Part shown: positions 1-8,144 of the stretch, piece after piece | Layout of the letters: each line of letters starts with the position of its first letter | How positions within the stretch are numbered: position 1 is the first letter of the stretch | NCBI GenBank assembly: GCA_002342415.1 | Contig: DDPY01000035.1 | Location: 220 to 34,249, forward strand | DNA length: 34,030 nt | Origin: Prevotella sp. UBA2456 | Lineage (GTDB): Bacteria; Bacteroidota; Bacteroidia; Bacteroidales; Bacteroidaceae | Reading direction: 5' to 3' | The notes under the pieces: model-generated | What the model saw: only the letters and a program-made list of their open reading frames with translations | Told to the model about the DNA's origin: nothing | The model's database searches: none | Made by a program: the position numbers and the translations under genes

Positions 1-93
1 GTTGGCAGCGAGCCGTAACCTCGTTTTATTTCCCACGCCTAAGAACTTTTTTTGAAGTGCAGAGGAGAACTATTTGGAGTGCAGGGGAAAAAA

Positions 94-155
94 TGTTGGA
101 ACGCGTTCCAACAATTTTTCGGATGCGGTGGAAAAAGTGTTAGGACGCGTTCTAA
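94..155. repeat. Pair of related palindromes with ACGCGT core
   Basis: Positions 94-113 are a perfect 20-bp palindrome with core GGAACGCGTTCC. Positions 140-155 are a near-perfect 16-bp relative (TTAGGACG/CGTTCTAA, one mismatch). Their centres are 44 bp apart. The flanks also repeat loosely: GAAGTGCAGAGGA at about 54-66, GGAGTGCAGGGGA at 76-88 and GGATGCGGTGGA at 121-132, so the stretch is a decayed tandem array whose last two units carry the palindrome. Either an operator pair or a dispersed hairpin repeat; nothing here decides between them. Confidence 0.6.
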
Positions 156-212
156 AAAACGGGCTGTTTTGTGCATTATTTATTTTTCTTATACTATAAA
201 TTTTGCATTTTA

Positions 213-294
213 GGGTGTCAGGGTGTCTGAGTGCCGATGTACAAAGGGCTGCACCCTGTTTTTATAGGGTGACAAGGGTGACAGGAGGGTGACA
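213..294. repeat. Short GGGTGNCA repeats
   Basis: GGGTGTCA and GGGTGTCT lie head to tail at 213-228. GGGTGACA occurs three times at 267-274, 276-283 and 287-294. No gene is evident in 1-575, and this cluster is one of several unrelated short-repeat families filling that region. Confidence 0.6.
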
Positions 295-326
295 GGATGT
301 ACGACCCTCAATAAGGGCTGGTTATT

Positions 327-452
327 GAGCAATAAGGCACGCTTTTTGAGCAATAAGGCACGCTTTTTGAGCAATAAGGCACGCTTTTCGAGCAAAAAAA
401 GGCTGTTTTTGAGCATAAAAGACACGCTTTTGAGCAAAAAAAAGCAGGTGTT
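327..452. repeat. 21-bp tandem repeat array, six units
   Basis: Six consecutive 21-bp units start at 327, 348, 369, 390, 411 and 432. The first two are identical (GAGCAATAAGGCACGC followed by five T), the third differs at one base, and the last three are increasingly diverged. Because 21 is a multiple of three, both strands stay open and give heptad-like predicted peptides (LSNKARF on +, LLKKRAL on -). No promoter or start supports these as genes, so I annotate the array as repeat DNA. A run of three TTTTGCCA words follows at about 472-498. Confidence 0.85.
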
Positions 453-522
453 TAAGCCAAAATCGGCCTGATTTTGCCATTTTGCCACCATTTTGCCACG
501 CGTAACCCTCTGACAATCAGCG

Positions 523-553
523 AGTGTTGCAAAATGACATCAGTTGCAACACT
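523..553. terminator. Hairpin downstream of flavodoxin operon
   Basis: AGTGTTGCAA (523-532) and TTGCAACACT (544-553) form a perfect 10-bp stem with an 11-nt loop. It lies 22 bp beyond the stop codon of the DUF2023 gene on the minus strand, so it probably ends that transcript. The T run (TTTT) is on the plus-strand side, so its strength on the minus strand is uncertain. Confidence 0.55.
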
Positions 554-575
554 TTTAAAAACTTCATGTGGAGTG

Positions 576-974
576 TTAACTGACCTTGCAGCATTTGCCC
601 TTCCGCTTGCAGAACCTCTGGCACTGGGCACAGATGTCGTAGCCCAGCACGGCACCGAGAATGAAATCCTCCTCGGGAGTCAGCTCATTGAGCGGACGGT
701 TGACAATGAGGCGAATGGCATCCAGACACTCCGAGCGCCCGAAATAAAGGTTCAGGTTCTGCCTTCCTGCTGGCTGCACAAGATAGGGGATGCCCATGTG
801 CTCCAGGCGCTGACGGGCAAAGGCCTCATAGCGCTTATGACAGGTGAAGAGCACCATCTGTCGCACTCCTTTGCGGAACTCGTAGATATGATTCATCAGC
901 ACCTTCAGGTCGATGGGGCAGGCCTCAGTGCGTCGAGCCTTGTTCGGGGCAGAAGTGGTCTTGGTTTGCTGCAT
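576..974 (-). CDS. DUF2023 family protein
   Basis: A 132-residue soluble protein with no signal peptide. I recognise it as the DUF2023 family, small Bacteroidota/Chlorobi-type proteins found next to, or fused to, flavodoxin. Recognisable stretches are HIYEFRKGVRQMVLFTCH near residue 29 and the C-terminal segment CAQCQRFCKRKGKCC, five cysteines in the last 20 residues that could bind a metal or cluster. The biochemical role is unknown; a role with flavodoxin in electron transfer is inferred from gene order only. It follows the flavodoxin gene by 15 bp on the same strand and is almost certainly co-transcribed. The family assignment is from memory of sequence and context. Confidence 0.85.
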   Translation of the reverse strand: MQQTKTTSAPNKARRTEACPIDLKVLMNHIYEFRKGVRQMVLFTCHKRYEAFARQRLEHMGIPYLVQPAGRQNLNLYFGRSECLDAIRLIVNRPLNELTPEEDFILGAVLGYDICAQCQRFCKRKGKCCKVS

Positions 975-989
975 AGTCGGAAAAGTCGG

Positions 990-1484
990 TTAAAGATTAG
1001 GAGAAATCTGGGCTATCCAGGCATCGATGCGCCCGTCGGTCTTGCTGTCCTCGTTGACATCGTCAAGGGGAAGCCCCACAAACTGGCCGTCGACCACCGC
1101 TGCCGAGTCGTCAAAGGTATAGCCGTCGGTGCTCACACTGCCGACAAATCGGGCTCCACTGTCCTTGATTCCATCGTACAGCTCGCCGATGCCACCCACG
1201 AAGGTGTCGCCATACGACTCGCAGTCGCCACAGCCGAACAGCGCAACGACCTTACCCTTCAGATTGGCCGACTGCAACACCCTGAGACCGTCATACCAGT
1301 CGTCCTGCAGCTCGCCCGCTCCCCACGTAGAGGTGCCAAGAATCAGGTTTTCGTTGGCGGCAACAATGTCGGCTGTTAAGTCTTGCACGTTCAATACCTC
1401 GGCACCCAGTCTGGCACCAATCTTCTCTGCAATGGCCTCGCACGTACCCGTCGAAGAGCCATAAACAACTACAGTTTTTCTCAT
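990..1484 (-). CDS. fldA: Flavodoxin
   Basis: A 164-residue flavodoxin, a cytoplasmic FMN-binding electron carrier that can replace ferredoxin. The phosphate-binding loop is GSSTGTCEAIA at residues 9-19. The two isoalloxazine-binding loops are TSTWGAGELQDDWYD (about 51-65, with the stacking Trp) and GCGDCESYGDTFV (about 84-96). The length and the segment after the 90s loop fit a long-chain flavodoxin. It is the first gene of a two-gene operon with the DUF2023 gene and has a good upstream promoter (1526-1558). In anaerobic Bacteroidota it probably serves pyruvate:flavodoxin oxidoreductase or other low-potential enzymes, which is inference. Confidence 0.95.
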   Translation of the reverse strand: MRKTVVVYGSSTGTCEAIAEKIGARLGAEVLNVQDLTADIVAANENLILGTSTWGAGELQDDWYDGLRVLQSANLKGKVVALFGCGDCESYGDTFVGGIGELYDGIKDSGARFVGSVSTDGYTFDDSAAVVDGQFVGLPLDDVNEDSKTDGRIDAWIAQISPNL

Positions 1485-1525
1485 TTCAGAAATAATTAAA
1501 ATTTATGTGGTTAACGTTTCCGGCT

Positions 1526-1558
1526 GCAAAATTACAATGTTTTGTGCTACCTCGCAAT
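1526..1558 (-). promoter_or_regulatory. Promoter of flavodoxin operon
   Basis: Read on the minus strand, TAATTTTGC (1534-1526) matches the Bacteroidota -7 consensus TAnnTTTGC, and ATTG (1558-1555) lies 20 bp upstream as a -33-like box. The flavodoxin start codon is about 42 bp downstream. Confidence 0.65.
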
Positions 1559-1665
1559 ACCCAAAACTAAGGCAAATGCTCCGCACCGCAAAGCAAAGAG
1601 TAGCAAAAAAAGATTACCAAGAAATAATGACGGCATGTTTTTTTACACAAAAAAGTTACGATTTC

Positions 1666-1697
1666 TTCCGAAATAAGAAAAAATGCAGTACCTTTGC
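1666..1697 (+). promoter_or_regulatory. Promoter of comM-like gene
   Basis: TACCTTTGC at 1689-1697 is a perfect -7 box. TTAC at 1666-1669 is a weak -33 at 19 bp spacing. The start codon is at 1719, giving a leader of roughly 15 nt. Confidence 0.7.
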
Positions 1698-1718
1698 GCA
1701 TAGAAAACTATAAATATC

Positions 1719-3290
1719 ATGCTGGTAAAAACATATTGCGCAGCCGTCAACGGGCTGGAAGTAACAACGGTCACCTGCGAGGTGAGCATGTCGCGCGGTG
1801 TGCAGTTCCACCTGACGGGACTGGCCGACACCGCTGTCAAGGAGAGCTACGACCGCATCAAGGCGGCCTTGGTCAACAATGGCTATAAAATGCCTACCAT
1901 GGATATCACCGTCAATCTCTCACCTGCCGACATCAAGAAGGAAGGATCGGGCTATGATTTGCCGCTTGCCATAGGAATCCTTGCAGCCAATGGCAAAGTG
2001 GAGAGCGATAGGCTGAGCCGCTATATGATGGTAGGCGAGCTGGGACTGGACGGCCGCTTGCAGCCCATTCGCGGAGCTCTGCCCATTGCCATCCGAGCCC
2101 GCAAGGAGAAGTTCAAGGGCCTCATCGTGCCCCAGCAGAACATTCGCGAAGCGGCTGTGGTCAACCAGTTGGAGGTGTATGGCATGGAGACGCTGACAGA
2201 CGTCATCACGTTCATGAATGGTGACACCAGCTATCAGCCTACCATTATTGACACGCGCAAGGAGTTCTATGAGCAGCAGAACCATTACGAGCTCGACTTC
2301 AGCGATGTTCGTGGTCAGGAGAGCGTGAAGCGTGCCCTCGAGATAGCAGCCGCAGGCGGTCATAATCTCATTATGATTGGTCCGCCGGGCTCTGGCAAGT
2401 CGATGCTGGCCAAGCGACTGCCAAGCATCTTGCCACCCTTGTCGCTGGCTGAGAGCTTAGAGACTACCCAGATTCATTCTGTGGCGGGCAAGCTGAGCCG
2501 CGACACCAGCCTTATCAGCCAGCGGCCCTTCCGCGCTCCCCATCACACCATCTCGCAAGTGGCCCTCGTGGGGGGCGGCAATAATCCGCAGCCAGGCGAA
2601 ATCAGCCTCGCCCATAATGGTGTCCTCTTTCTTGACGAGATGCCCGAGCTGTCGCGCTCTGTCCTCGAAGTGCTGCGCCAGCCGCTGGAGGACCGCAAGA
2701 TTACCATCAGCCGTGCCAAATACAATATAGAATATCCCTGTTCGTTCATGCTGATTGCCTCAATGAATCCCTGTCCCTGCGGCTACTATGGCGACCCTAC
2801 GCACCACTGCGTCTGCACGCCAGGACAGATACAGCGATACATGAACAAGATTAGCGGTCCCCTACTCGACCGCATCGACATCCACTGCGAGATACAGGCC
2901 GTGCCCTTTGCCCAACTCAGCCAAATGCAGCCCGGCGAACCCTCGGCGGCCATCCGCGAGCGGGTAATAAAAGCCCGCAAGATTCAGGAGGAGCGCTTCA
3001 GCTCCCTCCCTACGGGGGAGGGCGGGGGGAGAGGCCGCGTCCACTGTAACGCCCAGATGACCGAGCGAATGCTCCACCAGTTTGCAGAGCCAGATACCGC
3101 CTCACTCGATATGCTCCGCATGGCCATGGAGCGCCTGAAGCTCTCCGCCCGCGCCTACAGCCGCATCCTCAAGGTGGCCCGCACCATTGCCGACCTCGCA
3201 GGCTCAGAGAAAGTAGAATCCGTCCACATTGCCGAAGCCATCGGCTACCGGAATCTGGACCGAGGCGACTGGGCCGAGCGAGGAATATAG
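1719..3290 (+). CDS. comM: YifB/ComM family Mg-chelatase-like AAA+ ATPase
   Basis: A 523-residue protein of the YifB/ComM family. In naturally competent bacteria ComM is a hexameric helicase promoting branch migration during integration of transformed DNA; the role in non-competent species is less clear. Residues 1-170 are the Lon-protease-like domain (ChlI fold). The Mg-chelatase AAA+ core follows, with Walker A GPPGSGKS (221-228), Walker B VLFLDE (302-307) and the cysteine-rich insert PCPCGYYGDPTHHCVC (351-366). The C-terminal Mg_chelatase_C domain includes LSARAYSRILKVARTIADL. Residues about 428-440 (SSLPTGEGGGRGR) are longer and more Gly-rich than the short linker I expect between ERF and HCNAQM. 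They are encoded by a GC-rich hairpin at 3002-3034, probably an in-frame repeat insertion. Confidence 0.93.
   Translation: MLVKTYCAAVNGLEVTTVTCEVSMSRGVQFHLTGLADTAVKESYDRIKAALVNNGYKMPTMDITVNLSPADIKKEGSGYDLPLAIGILAANGKVESDRLSRYMMVGELGLDGRLQPIRGALPIAIRARKEKFKGLIVPQQNIREAAVVNQLEVYGMETLTDVITFMNGDTSYQPTIIDTRKEFYEQQNHYELDFSDVRGQESVKRALEIAAAGGHNLIMIGPPGSGKSMLAKRLPSILPPLSLAESLETTQIHSVAGKLSRDTSLISQRPFRAPHHTISQVALVGGGNNPQPGEISLAHNGVLFLDEMPELSRSVLEVLRQPLEDRKITISRAKYNIEYPCSFMLIASMNPCPCGYYGDPTHHCVCTPGQIQRYMNKISGPLLDRIDIHCEIQAVPFAQLSQMQPGEPSAAIRERVIKARKIQEERFSSLPTGEGGGRGRVHCNAQMTERMLHQFAEPDTASLDMLRMAMERLKLSARAYSRILKVARTIADLAGSEKVESVHIAEAIGYRNLDRGDWAERGI
3002..3034. repeat. GC-rich dispersed hairpin inside comM-like CDS
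   Basis: The segment contains CTCCCTCCC, a TAC spacer and GGGGGAGGG, followed by CGGGGGGAGAGG, so it folds into a strong hairpin. A shorter relative (CCTCCC, AAAG, GGGAGG) lies intergenically at 23408-23423. The position coincides with extra residues in a variable linker of the ATPase, which suggests in-frame insertion of a dispersed repeat. Confidence 0.5.
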
Positions 3291-3299
3291 CCACAATAC

Positions 3300-3331
3300 T
3301 TGGCTATGTCACAAATAATTGTTACCTTTGC
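3300..3331 (+). promoter_or_regulatory. Promoter of gltD-like gene
   Basis: TACCTTTGC at 3323-3331 with TTGG at 3300-3303, spacing 19 bp. The box lies over an in-frame upstream TTG at 3319, which rules that codon out as the start and supports ATG at 3349. Confidence 0.75.
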
Positions 3332-3348
3332 GGAAAACTATTAAAGAA

Positions 3349-4722
3349 ATGAAGTTTAAGGAAGAAATCAACGAGAGTTACACAATGGCCGAGGCCATCA
3401 AGGAGGCACAGCGCTGTCTGCACTGCAAGGTGCCTCAGTGCAAGAAGGGCTGCCCCATCAGCAACGACATCCCCGACTGGATACATGAGTTGAAGAAAGG
3501 CAACATGGGCAATGCCATCAGCATCATCCGTGCCAAGAGCAATCTGCCTGCCGTCTGCGGGCGCGTGTGTGCCCACGAGAAACAATGTGAGGGCAACTGC
3601 GTGCTGGGCAAGAAGGGCCAGCCTGTGAACATCGGAAAACTGGAACGCTTCGTGGCCGACTTCGACTCCGACAACGAGCTGACCCACGAGGACATTGCCG
3701 AGAAGACACGCGGCAAGGTGGCTGTCATCGGAGCTGGACCCTCGGGCATCACCGTTGCCGGCGACCTGGCCCGCGAGGGCTTTGCTGTCGAGATATTCGA
3801 GATGGAAGCCCAGTGTGGCGGTGTGCTGCGCTATGGCATTCCTGAATACCGTCTGCCCAAGGAGGTGGTAGCCCGCGAAATTCGCTATATCGAGAAGATG
3901 GGGGTGGTGATTCATCGCAACACCCATGTCGGTGTGGAGATCACCGTCGACAGTCTCTTTGCCCAAGGCTTCGATGCCATCTTCATCGGCACGGGACTGA
4001 GCAAGCCCAAGTCGCTCGAGATACCCATCTGGCAGAACGGCCGCTGCATCTCGGAGGGCGAGGGAGCCACAAAATGCAGCGACCTGAAGCGCATCCGACT
4101 GGCCACCCATTTCCTGCGCCGCGTAGAACTCATCAGCGAGGGATTCATGCAACGCGATGAACTGCCTGTTGACGAGGGTGCCCGCGTCTTCGTCATCGGC
4201 TGCGGCAACACGGCCATGGATGCCTCGCGCACTGCCCTGCGCATCGGAGCCTCGCAAGTAAATGTGATATATCATAAAGGTATAGACACCATGTCGGCTC
4301 TGCGCGCAGAATACGATGATGCCGTGAAGGAGGGTGTGCAGTTCAACTGGTGGAGTGCCATCACCGAGATTCATGTAGACGATCAATTGGACATCACCGA
4401 GATAGTGCTCGAAACCCATGAGCCCGACAAGGAGCCGGTACGCCAGAGCCTACCCGCCAACAACATCATCTTTGCCATCGGAGCCACACCAGCCACCAAG
4501 ATTGTGCGCACCACATCAGGCTTGGAGAATGACGACCACAACTTCCTCATCACCCGCGAGGTGCCCTACGGCATGACTACCCGCAAGGGAGTATTCGCGG
4601 GCGGTGATGTGGTAGGCCGCCAGGCTACGGTAGTACATGCCATGCAGGATGCCAAGCGCGTGGCTCTGGGCATCGCACAATATGTGGATGCCGTCAAGCT
4701 CATGAAACTCATCAATATGTAA
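3349..4722 (+). CDS. gltD: GltD-like NAD(P)-dependent Fe-S flavoprotein (glutamate synthase small-subunit type)
   Basis: A 457-residue cytoplasmic oxidoreductase of the glutamate synthase beta-subunit family. Eight N-terminal cysteines (23, 26, 31, 35, 70, 74, 80, 84; CLHCKVPQCKKGC and CGRVCAHEKQCEGNC) match the two [4Fe-4S] sites. The FAD-binding Rossmann motif is VIGAGPSG (126-133) and the NAD(P)-binding one is VIGCGNTAMD (282-291). The C-terminal GGDVVG supports the FAD domain. Such proteins pass electrons from NAD(P)H to GltB, or act as stand-alone or NfnB-like transhydrogenase and sulfide dehydrogenase subunits. No large-subunit gene is adjacent, so the electron acceptor cannot be told here. 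ATG 3349 is chosen because the promoter covers the upstream alternative. An SGNH hydrolase gene follows 28 bp later. Confidence 0.9.
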   Translation: MKFKEEINESYTMAEAIKEAQRCLHCKVPQCKKGCPISNDIPDWIHELKKGNMGNAISIIRAKSNLPAVCGRVCAHEKQCEGNCVLGKKGQPVNIGKLERFVADFDSDNELTHEDIAEKTRGKVAVIGAGPSGITVAGDLAREGFAVEIFEMEAQCGGVLRYGIPEYRLPKEVVAREIRYIEKMGVVIHRNTHVGVEITVDSLFAQGFDAIFIGTGLSKPKSLEIPIWQNGRCISEGEGATKCSDLKRIRLATHFLRRVELISEGFMQRDELPVDEGARVFVIGCGNTAMDASRTALRIGASQVNVIYHKGIDTMSALRAEYDDAVKEGVQFNWWSAITEIHVDDQLDITEIVLETHEPDKEPVRQSLPANNIIFAIGATPATKIVRTTSGLENDDHNFLITREVPYGMTTRKGVFAGGDVVGRQATVVHAMQDAKRVALGIAQYVDAVKLMKLINM

Positions 4723-4750
4723 GCAGCAATCAAAAAACAGACAACACAAT

Positions 4751-5929
4751 ATGGCAGACAACAACAATGCAAGGTCACACGCTGATCAAGGAGCGGGCAA
4801 ATGGGTAGCCTGCTGGGGCAATGCCACCTCCATCACCAACCGCCGCGAGGCCATCTATGCCAAGAACCTCACCCTGCGCTACCCTATCCGCATGTGCTTC
4901 AATGGCACCATGCTGCGCTTCCGGTTCTCCAACCTTACAGGCACCGAACCCGTCACACTCTCGAAGGTCTATGTCGGTCATACCCCCATCACCTTCGGTA
5001 GCAGCACAAGCATCATTCTGCAACCGGGCACAGAGAGCGAGAGCGATGCCATAGCCTATTCTGTACACCGCGGTGACACCATCGAAGTGAGCTTCTATCT
5101 GGCCGACTACACCCAGATGAACAGCGGAACACTTGTCACGGGCCCGCTCTCCAAGGGATATTACGCCTATGGCGACTATGCCGAGGCAGACGAACTGCCC
5201 ATCAACCTGAGCCGAAGCACCAACTGGTTCTACTTCCTCAATACCGTTGATGTGCTGACAGCAGCCGACAATCATGCCATCGTGTGCTATGGTGACAGCA
5301 TCACCGCCCAGTCGTGGCCCGACTATATGGCACAACAGGCTTTCGGCTCCAATGTTGCCATCATCCGACGGGCTGTCAGCGGCACGCGCATCCTCCGTCA
5401 ATACGATTGTATCACCTATCAGGCCTACGGACTGAAGGGAGCCACACGATTCCCCATCGAGATGCGGGTGGCAGGAGCCTCGGATGTCATCATCCAGCAC
5501 GGCATCAACGACATCATCCATCCCGTAGGCACCGATGTCAACCCCTTCCGACCGTGGAGCGACCTGCCTACGGTAGAGGAGATGCAGCAAGGCATTGAGA
5601 ATATCTATGTCAAACCCGCCAAGGCTATGGGCCTCAAGGTGTGGAGCGGCACCCTGCTGCCCATCTATGGCTGGCGCACCTATAACGAGAATCGCGAGCA
5701 GATGAGACAGGCCCTGAACGAATGGCTGCGCACCTCGCCCGTCTTCGATGGATGCATCGACTTCGATGCGGCTGTACGCAGTGTTACCAACCCCAAGGCT
5801 TTTGCCGACGGATTCGACAGCGGCGACCATCTGCACCCCAGCGAGCGGGCCTACGAGACAATGGCACATGCTGCCACGCATAAACTGATACGCTACACTC
5901 CCCGCCTCGACCACGAGGAGCTATTCTAA
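4751..5929 (+). CDS. SGNH/GDSL-family hydrolase
   Basis: A 392-residue protein whose C-terminal half is an SGNH hydrolase (esterase/deacetylase fold). Block I is CYGDSIT with nucleophile Ser183, block II Gly211 in SGTRIL, block III GIND with Gly251 and Asn253, and block V DHLHPS with Asp359 and His362. The N-terminal half (about 15-165) is a beta-rich domain of the kind that precedes some carbohydrate-ester hydrolases. No signal peptide is visible, so it is probably cytoplasmic. The natural substrate is unknown; acyl or acetyl groups on sugars are plausible. It lies 28 bp after the gltD-like gene and probably shares its transcript. It ends 2 bp from the convergent AsmA-like gene. Confidence 0.88.
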   Translation: MADNNNARSHADQGAGKWVACWGNATSITNRREAIYAKNLTLRYPIRMCFNGTMLRFRFSNLTGTEPVTLSKVYVGHTPITFGSSTSIILQPGTESESDAIAYSVHRGDTIEVSFYLADYTQMNSGTLVTGPLSKGYYAYGDYAEADELPINLSRSTNWFYFLNTVDVLTAADNHAIVCYGDSITAQSWPDYMAQQAFGSNVAIIRRAVSGTRILRQYDCITYQAYGLKGATRFPIEMRVAGASDVIIQHGINDIIHPVGTDVNPFRPWSDLPTVEEMQQGIENIYVKPAKAMGLKVWSGTLLPIYGWRTYNENREQMRQALNEWLRTSPVFDGCIDFDAAVRSVTNPKAFADGFDSGDHLHPSERAYETMAHAATHKLIRYTPRLDHEELF

Positions 5930-5931
5930 GT

Positions 5932-8139
5932 TTACTTAGCAGCTTCGGCTTCCTTGGCGGCTTTGCGAGCGGCTTTTTCTGCCTCCTTAGCAGCCTTTCG
6001 GGCAGCCTTTTCGGCAGCTTTGGCGGCCTTGCGCTTGGCCTTCTCCTCGGCTTTGGCGGCTTTGCGGGCGGCTTTCTCGGCATCGCGGGCGGCCTCTTCC
6101 TTTTCCTTAGCAGCCTTTTCGGCAGCCTTGCGCTCAGCCTTCTCCTTGGCACGAGCCTCCTTGGCAGCACGCTTCTGGGCCTTGTCGGCCTCCTTACGTT
6201 GCTTCTCTGCTTCCTTCTGTTGCCGTTGCAGCTCTTTCTCCTGCTCTGTCTTGCCCTTGCCAAAGAGATTGAAGCGGATACCGGGCTTGATCTTTGTCTT
6301 CTTCATCTCGTTGGTATTGGTGAACGAGAATGTACAGCTCAGCGTGGCAAAGCTGCCGGGAGCCTTGATCATACCCTCGGCAATGGCTCCGTTGGAAACA
6401 ATCTTGCAATAGACATTCTTGGCCTTGATAATACCGTATTTCGCCTCGTCCACATGGGCGGTCACCTCACCGATGGGCAGCTTACCGCCTAACTTGCGGC
6501 GCATGATGGCGGTACGGGGCTTGGAGATGTCGAACTTGAAGTCGGCAGATGCTGACACAGGACCCAGATCGGGCATATCCATCACCTTGCCTAAGTCTAT
6601 CCGCTGGGCTGTGGCATGGCCAAAGACATATTTGTTCAGCTCGTCGAGGGCAAAGTCAAAATGGATGTTGCCGGCAGCAGTGCTGACCAAACCGCGGAAC
6701 TGCTCCTTCTTCCAAAGTACATCGAACGAACCCGTATAGTTGAGTGTACCCAAGGCATTCAACTGTTTCATCATGAACTTCTTGACCACAAACTGGTTGA
6801 TGAGCAACTCCTTTTCGTTACCCTTGATGATGGCCTTGCTGACATCGAAGTGTACATGCAGGTCGTACTTGTTCTTCAGTCCTTTGATGTATCCCTGAGC
6901 CTGAATGTTGACCAGTCCGTTGGGACGTGTCACCACTGCATTGCGGAATCGCATACCCTCTGCATCGCCCTCCATGCGCACACTGAGGTTGAGGGGAATC
7001 TTGAAATTCCTGAGCACCGGGGCAAACATGCGCGAAATGTCTTGCAGATAGACCGTACCACCGATGGTCGAGGTGAAATAGGACAGTTTCTTACCGGTCT
7101 TCTTGTTAGGGAACTTCATATCGGCACGCACAAAGTGCAACTCGGTATTCTTCTGCTTCAACACCACATCTTCCAAACGCATGCCATCCTTATTGGCAGT
7201 CACCTCACATTGCAGCTTCGTGATGTCGAGGCCCGTGATGGTGTCCTGAGCAGTAAACTCGCGCAACCAGCCGTGAACAGTACCTTTCTCTATGCGGTCA
7301 ATGGCAACCTTCATGTCGGCCCAGATATTGAAGTGACCTACATCAAAGAATCCGCGCTTGGGCTTAGTGGCATTCTTACGGGGACGGTGGTTGTTGGTGC
7401 GGAAGTTCAAACGGTGCAGGTTCAACTGTTGCTCACCGTCAGCAGCCTTCAGCTCTATCTGGCTGACAAGCACATTGTTCGTCACCAGCTCGCCTTTCTT
7501 GTTGATACGCTCCCAACGGCCTCGCACGCCCTCTATCTTACCGATGGCAAACCCGCTTCGGGTCTGGGAAACAACGAGCTTGTCAAGCGAGACACTGTCC
7601 TCGTTATACTGCAAGGCTATGCGCTCGGCCGAGAACTTATTCATCATGAAGTTCAGCTTCTTTTTCTGCTTTTCTGCGGTCTTCTTGGCAGCGGGTTGCT
7701 TTGTCTTTTTGCTCTTGAAGGCATCTATCACAAACTGGAAGTTGGCAATGGTATCGGGTGACAGCGAGTCCTTGCTCACCTTATGCAGCTCGGCCTGAAT
7801 GCCCTCAACCTTGGCTTCGGTGATGCGGATTTCGTTCTCCATCAGTGCCCACAGGTCGACATCGGCCTGCAGATAGTCCAACTGGAGCATCGGGCGTTTC
7901 TGGCGGTCATCAATGGCCAGCCCGTAGAGTTTGGCATCCAGTGTGAACAAATCGATACTCACACTGTCTATAGCCACCTTGGTGTCCAGTTTCTCTGTCA
8001 GCAAGTCGAGAGCCCTGTCAAGCAACTTGCGCTGTGCCCACGAGGTATTGAGGGTGATGTAACCACCGACCAGGAACACGACAAGGAGTCCCACCAGCGA
8101 ACAGGCTGCTCCCACAATCCATTTAAGAAGTTTTCCCAT
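5932..8139 (-). CDS. AsmA-like envelope protein with Lys/Ala/Glu-rich C-terminal tail
   Basis: A 735-residue protein anchored by one N-terminal membrane helix (about residues 5-30). The AsmA/DUF748-like pattern follows (LDTKVAIDSVSIDLFTLDAKLYGLAIDD, in which derived beta-repeats start), so the body is predicted periplasmic and beta-rich. AsmA-family proteins help lipid transport and outer-membrane assembly. From about residue 629 to the end the sequence is almost only Lys, Ala, Glu and Arg (AEKAARKAAKEAEKAARKAA and similar), predicted to be one long charged helix and strongly positive. It could lie along membrane phosphates or lipid A. The gene is last in an operon, 5 bp after the thioredoxin-fold lipoprotein gene. 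Codons GCC/AAG repeat so regularly in the tail that slippage variation is likely. Confidence 0.8.
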   Translation of the reverse strand: MGKLLKWIVGAACSLVGLLVVFLVGGYITLNTSWAQRKLLDRALDLLTEKLDTKVAIDSVSIDLFTLDAKLYGLAIDDRQKRPMLQLDYLQADVDLWALMENEIRITEAKVEGIQAELHKVSKDSLSPDTIANFQFVIDAFKSKKTKQPAAKKTAEKQKKKLNFMMNKFSAERIALQYNEDSVSLDKLVVSQTRSGFAIGKIEGVRGRWERINKKGELVTNNVLVSQIELKAADGEQQLNLHRLNFRTNNHRPRKNATKPKRGFFDVGHFNIWADMKVAIDRIEKGTVHGWLREFTAQDTITGLDITKLQCEVTANKDGMRLEDVVLKQKNTELHFVRADMKFPNKKTGKKLSYFTSTIGGTVYLQDISRMFAPVLRNFKIPLNLSVRMEGDAEGMRFRNAVVTRPNGLVNIQAQGYIKGLKNKYDLHVHFDVSKAIIKGNEKELLINQFVVKKFMMKQLNALGTLNYTGSFDVLWKKEQFRGLVSTAAGNIHFDFALDELNKYVFGHATAQRIDLGKVMDMPDLGPVSASADFKFDISKPRTAIMRRKLGGKLPIGEVTAHVDEAKYGIIKAKNVYCKIVSNGAIAEGMIKAPGSFATLSCTFSFTNTNEMKKTKIKPGIRFNLFGKGKTEQEKELQRQQKEAEKQRKEADKAQKRAAKEARAKEKAERKAAEKAAKEKEEAARDAEKAARKAAKAEEKAKRKAAKAAEKAARKAAKEAEKAARKAAKEAEAAK

Positions 8140-8144
8140 CTTGT

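Noticed and set aside
289..471. Small ORFs over the 21-bp array, on both strands (also 210-491 minus)
   Set aside because: The open frames follow from a repeat length divisible by three; there is no promoter or family match.
474..1379. 301-codon plus-strand ORF
   Set aside because: Antisense to the flavodoxin and DUF2023 genes, which have clear family motifs and a promoter.
1507..1713. 68-codon plus-strand ORF
   Set aside because: Covers two divergent promoters and has no recognisable features.
3322..4419. 365-codon minus-strand ORF
   Set aside because: Antisense shadow of the GltD-like gene.
4775..5914. 379-codon minus-strand ORF
   Set aside because: Antisense shadow of the SGNH hydrolase gene, which has all four catalytic blocks.
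5954..6412. Ala/Phe/Ser-rich plus-strand ORF
   Set aside because: Mirror of the Lys/Ala codon repeats in the AsmA-like tail.
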